Assembly (NCBI GenBank): GCA_028678815.1
Contig: JAJRCS010000124.1
Span: 1 to 5,382 of the forward strand
Direction: 5' to 3'
From: Methanomicrobiales archaeon
GTDB taxonomy: Archaea; Halobacteriota; Methanomicrobia; Methanomicrobiales; JACTUA01
Length of the DNA stretch: 5,382 nt
The position numbers were made by a program, and so were the translations under genes. The notes below the pieces were generated by a model. It worked only from the letters and a program-made list of their open reading frames with translations. It did no database searches and was not told the DNA's origin. Positions 1-3,515 of the stretch are shown piece after piece; position 1 is the first letter of the stretch; each line of letters begins with the position of its first letter.

Positions 1-724
1 CTGCGAGGGAGAGGAGGATCCCCATGAGCCCGAAGTAGAAGATGGGGTTGTTCACCTTCGCGAGCCGGTAGATGGTGGTGATGATCTTCGTGCCGTCGTG
101 GAACGGGTTGAGCTTCGTCCGGGTCCCGACCCGCTTCCGGTAATGGACAGGGACGACCATGATCCGCTGCCCGTTCCGGACCGCCTCGACGGTCATCTCG
201 GTCTCGATCCCGAAGCCCTTCTCCTTCAGCTTCATGGCCTTCACGGATTCCATGGTGAAGGCCCGGTAGCCGGAGAGGATATCATGGAGGTCGCTCCCGT
301 GGGCCACCTTGAAGAGGAAGTTGATGAGGTGGTTGCCCATGTGGTTCAGGAAATTGAAGGCACCCTTGTCGGCGGTATTCAGCCGGTCGCCGATGGCATG
401 GTCAAAGCCCAGGTAGAGGGGCCGGAGGAGCTTCTCGGCGTCCTTTGCCGTGTAGGTGCCGTCACCGTCCACCAGGATGACGTAGGGCTGCCTGATCTGC
501 TCGAAGGCCTCCATGAGGGCGTTCCCCTTCCCCTTCCCGGACTGGGTCTTCACGGTGACCCCCAGCCCCCGGGCGATCTCGAGGGTCTTGTCCGTGGAGT
601 GGCCGTCCATGACGAGGATGTTCCGGTACCCGAGCTGCTGGAACTCCTTGATGACAGCGCCGATGGTGGGAGCCTCGTTCAGGGTCGGGATGAGGACGCA
701 GACCTCGTCGGGGTTGACCTTCAT
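1..724 (-). CDS. aglJ: AglJ-type dolichol-phosphate sugar transferase (GT2), 3' end outside window
   Basis: A GT-A fold family 2 glycosyltransferase. In Haloferax volcanii AglJ loads the first hexose of the N-glycan onto dolichol phosphate at the cytoplasmic membrane face. Seen: the N-terminal nucleotide-binding strand VCVLIPTLNEA (residues 8-18), MDGHSTDKT (39-47), a metal/sugar-nucleotide DGDGT motif (86-90), a SGYRAF acceptor-site motif (151-156), YRKRVGTRTKLNPFHDG (195-211), and the start of a hydrophobic C-terminal segment (NNPIFYFGLMGILL, from 225). The family is about 300 residues long, so roughly 50-60 residues, including the membrane segments, lie outside the window. ATG at 724 is the only start that keeps the first strand intact. 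There is no Shine-Dalgarno upstream, so translation is probably leaderless. The general family assignment is firm; AglJ rather than another DPM1-like enzyme rests on recalled family similarity. The sugar cannot be read from sequence. Confidence 0.85.
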   Translation of the reverse strand, partial: MKVNPDEVCVLIPTLNEAPTIGAVIKEFQQLGYRNILVMDGHSTDKTLEIARGLGVTVKTQSGKGKGNALMEAFEQIRQPYVILVDGDGTYTAKDAEKLLRPLYLGFDHAIGDRLNTADKGAFNFLNHMGNHLINFLFKVAHGSDLHDILSGYRAFTMESVKAMKLKEKGFGIETEMTVEAVRNGQRIMVVPVHYRKRVGTRTKLNPFHDGTKIITTIYRLAKVNNPIFYFGLMGILLSLA

Positions 725-734
725 CGGTATAGTA

Positions 735-742
735 TTATAAAA
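735..742 (+). promoter_or_regulatory. TATA box for the DUF99 gene
   Basis: TTATAAAA stands out in the GC-rich surroundings. Its centre lies about 26 bp before the ATG at 764, which places the expected archaeal transcription start at or next to the start codon. No Shine-Dalgarno is visible between them, so a leaderless transcript is likely. The box also lies inside the initiation region expected for the divergent aglJ gene. Confidence 0.6.
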
Positions 743-749
743 TCCCCCG

Positions 750-757
750 TCATAAGA
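750..757 (-). promoter_or_regulatory. weak TATA-like element for aglJ
   Basis: On the minus strand the sequence reads TCTTATGA, preceded by purine-rich GGAAGG that could act as a poor BRE. Its centre is about 29 bp from the aglJ ATG, right for a leaderless transcript. The stronger TATA at 735-742 is only about 14 bp from that ATG and so does not fit aglJ. This element is a poor match and is chosen mainly by spacing. Confidence 0.3.
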
Positions 758-763
758 CCTTCC

Positions 764-1342
764 ATGCACCTCGCCAAGCGAGGCCTCCGGGCCCTCGGGA
801 TCGCCGAGTCCTTCGCGGGCAGGTCCCGGTCCACCATGGCGGGGGTGGTCATGAGGAAGGACCTGAGGGTCGACGGGGTCGCCCTCGCCGATCTCACCGT
901 GGGGGGGATGGATGCGACGGACGCGGTCCTCGGGATCATCGCCTCCCTCGCCCGCCGGGACATCAACGTCGTGATGGCGAGCGGCTCGGTGGTGGCCTGG
1001 TTCAACATCCTGGACCCGGAGGCCGTGGCGGAGGGCTCCGGCCTCCCGGTCATCGTCGTCACCTACGAGGCCTCGGAGGGGCTCGAGGAGGATATCCGCC
1101 ACCATTTCCCGGGGGACCGGGACCGGCTGGAGGCGTACCGGCGGCTCGGGGAGCGGACCCCGGTCCTCCTCGGGGAGGGGCGGGAGATCTTCATCCGGGC
1201 CGTGGGCATGCCCGAAGGAGACGCGGCGACGATCCTCAGGGACTTCACCCGGGACGGGAAGGTCCCCGAGCCCCTCCGGGTGGCACGGCTCGTGGCCCGC
1301 GCCGCGATGCGGTGGGAGAAGGAGAGGAGACGCGGGGCCTGA
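764..1342 (+). CDS. DUF99 / UPF0215 family protein (Endonuclease dU-like)
   Basis: A 192-residue archaeal protein of the DUF99 family, which Pfam links to a uracil-directed 'endonuclease dU' distantly related to endonuclease V. A nucleic-acid repair role is therefore possible but unproven here. Seen: LGIAES (11-16), AGVVMRKDLRVDGV (family core), TVGGMDATDAV, a WFNILDP segment and GLPVIVVTYEAS, ending with the conserved GKVPEPLRVARL and an alpha-helical tail. The family's usual N-terminal 'GIDDxPF'-type acidic motif is GIAES here, and the usual VDG of the second strand is VGG, so acidic residues expected in a nuclease site look changed. I recall similar sequences in Methanomicrobiales, so this may be a subfamily trait. 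The frame is open far upstream, but that part lies antisense to aglJ; ATG 764 fits the TATA box and the family N-terminus. It ends 7 bp before the stop of the convergent gene. Confidence 0.83.
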   Translation: MHLAKRGLRALGIAESFAGRSRSTMAGVVMRKDLRVDGVALADLTVGGMDATDAVLGIIASLARRDINVVMASGSVVAWFNILDPEAVAEGSGLPVIVVTYEASEGLEEDIRHHFPGDRDRLEAYRRLGERTPVLLGEGREIFIRAVGMPEGDAATILRDFTRDGKVPEPLRVARLVARAAMRWEKERRRGA

Positions 1343-1349
1343 CGGCCTG

Positions 1350-1895
1350 TCATCCCTGCCTTTTCGGGGCCGGTCCCCTCCGTCCCCTCCTTCTCACGGG
1401 CGAGATGTGGACCTCGCAGAAGGGATCCCCCAGGCACATGCTCTTCTCGTGCACGAGGGTGAAGGACGGGTTGAGGGACTCCACGGCGGACCGGGAGTAG
1501 GCATTGCAGCCCATGCAGACCCTCTTCGCATCCATGCGGAGCTTCCGGGCCCGGGCCAGGGCCGGGCATCTCTCCATCCGGATGACCGCGGCATCCCCTT
1601 CGTCGGAGATACCGGCGACGCCCAGCTGCGGCCCCTGGAAGAGGACCGAGATGGTGGTGAAGGCCTCGGCCACCTCCCGGGCCGTGCGGAGGGGGAACCC
1701 GAAGGCCCGGGCGATGGCCAGCTGCTCGAGGCCGGCCTGCTCCCAGAACCCGACCTCCATCTCGTCCAGGGCCTCCCCGAAGGCCTCCCCGAGGGTCCCC
1801 CGCACGGCGGTCGAGTAGGCCATGGCGAGGTCCATGGCCCCGGCCGTGGCAAGCCGCCACCGGTTCTCGAAGGGGATCCGGTCAATGGTAACCAT
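1350..1895 (-). CDS. cysteine-rich DUF6125 / ATC-hydrolase-like protein
   Basis: A soluble protein of 181 residues without signal peptide or membrane segment; the function is unknown. The N-terminal half is helical (GEAFGEALDEMEVGFWEQ, then LEQLAIARAFGF). The C-terminal half holds five cysteines: C110 (MERCPALARAR), C127 and C130 (CMGC), C154 and C160 (CLGDPFCEV). The order 'RC-P ... C ... C-x-GD-xx-C' recalls DUF6125 and the L-2-amino-thiazoline-4-carboxylate hydrolase-like group; the last motif also resembles V4R domains. Binding of a metal or Fe-S cluster is an inference from cysteine spacing. The tail is basic (RRRGRRG). I chose ATG at 1895 because GGGGAG lies about 10 nt upstream, a good Shine-Dalgarno; an in-frame ATG at 1931 would add 12 residues but has no ribosome site. 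The gene stands alone behind a hairpin-rich leader and converges with DUF99. Confidence 0.72.
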   Translation of the reverse strand: MVTIDRIPFENRWRLATAGAMDLAMAYSTAVRGTLGEAFGEALDEMEVGFWEQAGLEQLAIARAFGFPLRTAREVAEAFTTISVLFQGPQLGVAGISDEGDAAVIRMERCPALARARKLRMDAKRVCMGCNAYSRSAVESLNPSFTLVHEKSMCLGDPFCEVHISPVRRRGRRGPAPKRQG

Positions 1896-1904
1896 GTGAT
1901 GACA

Positions 1905-1944
1905 CTCCCCGGAGGGATGCCTCTTTCGCATCCCCGCAGGGGAT
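1905..1944 (-). promoter_or_regulatory. 5' leader with two mutually exclusive hairpins and the ribosome site
   Basis: Just upstream of the cysteine-rich gene are two perfect inverted repeats. One is GGGATGC (1914-1920) with GCATCCC (1928-1934), loop of 7. The other is ATCCCC (1930-1935) with GGGGAT (1939-1944), loop GCA. They share 1930-1934, so only one can form at a time. The ribosome site (1905-1910, GGGGAG on the minus strand) directly abuts CTCC and could also pair with the free C-run at 1932-1935 or its copies. Such an arrangement is typical of leaders that control translation. A weak TATA-like CTTATCC (around 1961-1967) would start transcription near 1938, which would leave out the second hairpin. 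The full structure would then need read-through from the pilin gene. Confidence 0.33.
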
Positions 1945-1992
1945 TCTCATGGGCGTGACGGGATAAGGATTGCGGTCCCCCCACCCCGCAGG
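1932..1992. repeat. two direct copies of CCCCGCAGG, 52 bp apart
   Basis: CCCCGCAGG occurs at 1932-1940 and at 1984-1992. Each copy sits inside its own small hairpin: ATCCCC-GCA-GGGGAT (1930-1944) and CCACC-CCGCA-GGTGG (1981-1995). A spacing of 52 bp is about five helical turns, which would suit a protein binding both copies on one face of the DNA. In such GC-rich DNA chance is also possible. Confidence 0.3.
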
Positions 1993-1995
1993 TGG
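1981..1995 (-). terminator. stem-loop after the pilin gene, possible terminator
   Basis: CCACC-CCGCA-GGTGG is a perfect 5-bp stem with a 5-nt loop, starting 5 bp past the pilin stop codon. No T-tract follows on the minus strand, which argues against a classical archaeal terminator. It may instead protect the 3' end or be part of the repeat described at 1932-1992. Confidence 0.2.
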
Positions 1996-2000
1996 ACGGG

Positions 2001-2516
2001 CTACACCCTCGCAGTATCCTCGGAGAGGACGAGGTCCGAGTCCCTGTCGATGATCCGCACCGTCACGAGGTCCCCCTCCGCCACGGCATGCTCCCTGAGA
2101 TCGATCCAGATCTCCTCGCCGGGGTCCCAGGCAGATCCCCGGGACCCGGGCCCGCCCAGGTGCTCGACCCCGAAGTGCTTCGTGCTGATGAACCGTTTCC
2201 CGTTCAGGGTGGTCACGTTGGCGATGAGGGTCTCGTCGTTCCTGAGCACGACGGCCGAGATACCGTCGTTCCCGAGGGGGGCATTCCCCTCGTGGAGGAG
2301 GATGAGGCAGCTGTCGTCGCAGGTCGGTGTGAAGGGGTCCCCGGCCTGCCGCACCGCGACGATCCGGATGTACTGGAACCGGGACGGGTCAATACCAGGC
2401 GGGGGTGCGGCAAGGACGAGGAGGTAGACGAGGGCCGAGAGGATGACGGTCATCCCCACGAGGAGCACGGTGCCGATGACCGGGGAGATGGCGGGGGAGG
2501 CACGACGGGGAGGCAT
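2001..2516 (-). CDS. archaeal type IV pilin (class III signal peptide)
   Basis: A 171-residue prepilin. It begins with a short basic leader (MPPRRASPA), then the archaeal pilin hallmark ISPVIGTVLLVGMTVILSAL (residues 10-29), a 20+ residue hydrophobic helix that anchors the subunit and packs the filament core. By family analogy a prepilin peptidase cuts before I10, giving a mature protein of about 162 residues. The C-terminal domain looks like the usual pilin beta-domain: GNAPLGNDGISAVVLRND, then WDPGEEIWIDL and VTVRIIDRDSDLVLSEDT. C66 and C70 (TCDDSC) could form a disulfide or bind metal, unusual for a short spacing in an extracellular domain. ATG at 2516 was chosen since it puts the processing site at the right place and has a TATA-like box about 31 bp upstream; a longer frame to 2597 would bury the signal. 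No assembly ATPase or membrane platform gene is adjacent, so this is an orphan pilin acting with machinery elsewhere. Confidence 0.86.
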   Translation of the reverse strand: MPPRRASPAISPVIGTVLLVGMTVILSALVYLLVLAAPPPGIDPSRFQYIRIVAVRQAGDPFTPTCDDSCLILLHEGNAPLGNDGISAVVLRNDETLIANVTTLNGKRFISTKHFGVEHLGGPGSRGSAWDPGEEIWIDLREHAVAEGDLVTVRIIDRDSDLVLSEDTARV

Positions 2517-2542
2517 GGGTGATACGGTGGTGCCCGCCGTCG

Positions 2543-2550
2543 GAGATAAA
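2543..2550 (-). promoter_or_regulatory. TATA-like box for the pilin gene
   Basis: The minus strand reads TTTATCTC, centred about 31 bp before the pilin ATG. Transcription would begin around 2520, giving a nearly leaderless mRNA; no Shine-Dalgarno is seen before the ATG, consistent with this. It is the only AT-rich stretch in the 99-bp gap between the regulator and pilin genes. Confidence 0.42.
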
Positions 2551-2577
2551 GGTTGCGAAAGGAGGGCGCAAGTGAGA

Positions 2578-2591
2578 CCCGTGAAGACGGG
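2578..2591 (-). terminator. stem-loop after the regulator gene
   Basis: CCCGT-GAAG-ACGGG is a perfect 5-bp stem with a tetraloop, 25 bp beyond the stop of the winged-helix gene and upstream of the pilin promoter. It is in the right place to separate the two transcription units, but the next T-run (CTCCTTTC) is 12-20 bp further on and short. A terminator role is only suggested by position. Confidence 0.25.
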
Positions 2592-2615
2592 ATACACCGG
2601 GGTGGAGGGTGTGGA

Positions 2616-2960
2616 CTATTTCTCGGTGTGCTCCTCGATGGCGAGCTGGTACATCCAGTCCAGGAGGAGGTTGCAGGAGGTGACGACGCATTCCCGGTCG
2701 CAGCAGATGCAGGGGATGAGCTCGCCCCCTGCAAGGATGAGGGACGGCGTGACCGCCTTCTTCACCGCCCGGAGGACGTAGGTCTTGATGCCGTCACCCT
2801 TGTACTCGATCCGCTCGATCTCGCCGCTGTCCAGGAGCTTCTTCACGATCCGGGAGCACTTGCGGCTGTCCACTTTGAGGAGCTTCCAGAGCTCGCTCTG
2901 GAGCACGCCGTCCCGGTGAGACTGGATGATCCTGAGTGCCTGCTCTGCGTGATCTGCCAT
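2616..2960 (-). CDS. winged helix-turn-helix regulator with C-terminal Cys cluster
   Basis: A 114-residue DNA-binding protein. Residues 5-65 form a wHTH of the MarR/Lrp-like archaeal type: a first helix (QALRIIQSHRDG), QSELWKLLKVD, then the recognition-helix stretch SRKCSRIVKKLLDSG (32-46) and the wing IERIEYKGDGIKTYVL. After this comes a short domain with IPCICCDRECVVTSC, i.e. C84, C86, C87, C91 and C96 plus C35 in the recognition helix. This could hold an Fe-S cluster or zinc, or sense redox state; no ligand can be proved from sequence. The protein ends in a helix (LLLDWMYQLAIEEH) that may mediate dimerisation. It starts 4 bp after the lsm stop without its own Shine-Dalgarno, so it is probably translated by coupling from the lsm mRNA. 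I do not recognise a named regulator, and its targets are unknown; the neighbouring pilin is a natural candidate. Confidence 0.82.
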   Translation of the reverse strand: MADHAEQALRIIQSHRDGVLQSELWKLLKVDSRKCSRIVKKLLDSGEIERIEYKGDGIKTYVLRAVKKAVTPSLILAGGELIPCICCDRECVVTSCNLLLDWMYQLAIEEHTEK

Positions 2961-2964
2961 GGCT

Positions 2965-3201
2965 TCAGACGACCGGCGAGATGGTGAGGATGTTATTCCC
3001 GCGGATGACCACGGTCCCCAGGTTCCGTCCCCTCTCGTTCCCGACCAGCTCGAAGGTCTCGTCCAGGTGGATATTCAGGTACTCGTCGACGCTGATGAGC
3101 CTCCCCTGGAACCTCCTGTCCTCGTCCTTGATCTCCACGGTGATCCGTGAATCCACGAGAGAAAAGACCTTCTTGATCGGGAGCACCATGCTGGTTGGCA
3201 T
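2965..3201 (-). CDS. archaeal Sm-like (Lsm) RNA-binding protein
   Basis: A 78-residue Lsm protein; archaeal Lsm proteins assemble into heptameric rings that bind U-rich RNA and touch on tRNA and sRNA metabolism. Sm1 covers residues about 11-50 (VFSLVDSRITVEIKD, GRLISVDEYLNIHLDE, with the conserved D39-x2-L-N43 RNA-contact loop), and Sm2 covers 62-76 (VVIRGNNILTIS, with the RGNN loop). The length is typical. Two in-frame ATGs are possible: 3201 (MPTSMVLPIKK) and 3189 (MVLPIKK). The TATA box at 3227-3234 predicts initiation near 3204, so the first ATG would be used leaderless; neither has a Shine-Dalgarno. It is the first gene of a two-gene unit with the wHTH regulator. Confidence 0.92.
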   Translation of the reverse strand: MPTSMVLPIKKVFSLVDSRITVEIKDEDRRFQGRLISVDEYLNIHLDETFELVGNERGRNLGTVVIRGNNILTISPVV

Positions 3202-3219
3202 CTTCGGTAATCTGGTTGG
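3191..3219. repeat. direct repeat CTGGTTGG overlapping the lsm start
   Basis: CTGGTTGG lies at 3191-3198 and 3212-3219, exactly 21 bp apart, two turns of the helix. One copy sits inside codons 2-4 of lsm, the other between its TATA box and its start codon. This geometry suits a dimeric repressor that blocks transcription initiation. The factor is unknown, and the wHTH protein of the same operon is a plausible autoregulator. Confidence 0.35.
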
Positions 3220-3226
3220 TGCGGGA

Positions 3227-3234
3227 TTATTAAT
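3227..3234 (-). promoter_or_regulatory. TATA box for the lsm-wHTH operon
   Basis: ATTAATAA on the minus strand is centred 29-30 bp before the lsm ATG at 3201, a good leaderless spacing, and is preceded by AGAAAC, which can serve as a BRE. The core ATTAAT is palindromic, so it could also fire on the plus strand and start an RNA near 3257, just into the hairpin-rich spacer. Confidence 0.58.
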
Positions 3235-3245
3235 GTTTCTTCCTG

Positions 3246-3438
3246 CTCCTCCCGAAGGAGAGGCCGTTTCAGGATGATTGCGGGACGGTGGCGATGCCAT
3301 CCACCCTGTCCCCACCCTTTGGGGAACACGGGCGGGATCCCTGCCCGGGCACCGGTCCCGGCGCGCTCCCGGGAGCCGGGGGATCTCCTGCCGGGCAGGG
3401 TACCGGGGGACTGCCCCCGGACCAGGAAACTCCTTTCC
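3246..3438. other. hairpin-rich non-coding region between lsm and hss
   Basis: The 314-bp gap 3202-3515 holds the lsm promoter, the hss promoter and ribosome site, and between them a chain of inverted repeats with no convincing gene. Seen: CTCCT/AGGAG (3246-3250/3256-3260); GGGACGGTGG with CCACC and GTCCC (3282-3291/3301-3312, CT bulge); a perfect 10-bp arm CCCTGCCCGG/CCGGGCAGGG (3339-3348/3391-3400) enclosing CCCGGC/GCCGGG (3357-3362/3375-3380); CCGGGGG/CCCCCGG with loop ACTG (3403-3409/3414-3420); GGAAA/TTTCC (3425-3429/3434-3438). CCGGGCA also recurs at 3443-3449, so it could compete for the left arm at 3342-3348. It could be a small RNA gene, a leader of hss, or DNA-level structure. It does not match SRP, RNase P or tRNA as far as I can judge. 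High GC inflates chance pairing. Confidence 0.35.
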
Positions 3439-3471
3439 ACCGCCGGGCACAACGGCACCTGGGCAAGAATG

Positions 3472-3479
3472 AAATAATT
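3472..3479 (+). promoter_or_regulatory. TATA-like box for the hss operon
   Basis: AAATAATT is the only AT-rich stretch near the hss start. Centred about 40 bp before the TTG start, it predicts transcription from around 3502, so the mRNA would have a 14-nt leader that begins with the GGAGG ribosome site. If a promoter further upstream (near 3228-3235, plus strand) is used instead, the structured spacer becomes the hss leader. Confidence 0.4.
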
Positions 3480-3502
3480 CTCCCTCCCAGATCTCTCCAT
3501 CC

Positions 3503-3507
3503 GGAGG
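3503..3507 (+). promoter_or_regulatory. Shine-Dalgarno GGAGG that sets the hss TTG start
   Basis: GGAGG lies 8 nt before an in-frame TTG at 3516. No in-frame ATG or GTG exists near the family's N-terminus, and the only nearby ATG (3469) is out of frame and closes after two codons. The match and spacing make TTG the natural start. Confidence 0.7.
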
Positions 3508-3515
3508 ACCGGAAA

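Noticed and set aside
98..763. Upstream extension of the DUF99 frame
   Set aside because: It lies antisense to aglJ, which has clear motifs, and the family N-terminus plus the TATA box point to ATG 764.
1407..1958. Plus-strand open frame over the cysteine-rich gene
   Set aside because: Low-complexity Gly/Pro/Glu-rich translation without a ribosome site; the minus-strand gene has a good Shine-Dalgarno and family-like motifs.
1992..2522. Plus-strand open frame over the pilin gene
   Set aside because: The opposite strand carries the unmistakable pilin hydrophobic signature and C-terminal motifs.
3469..3477. ATG AAA TAA as a leader peptide before hss
   Set aside because: Only two codons and overlapping the likely TATA box; no ribosome site.
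3241..3515. SRP RNA, RNase P RNA or tRNA in the spacer
   Set aside because: I could not find the conserved SRP helix 8 bases, the RNase P core motifs or a tRNA T-loop on either strand; an Infernal search would settle it.
3288..3515. ATG 3288 as the hss start
   Set aside because: It would add 76 residues of Pro/Gly/Arg-rich sequence unlike the family; TTG 3516 has a well-spaced GGAGG and gives the normal length.
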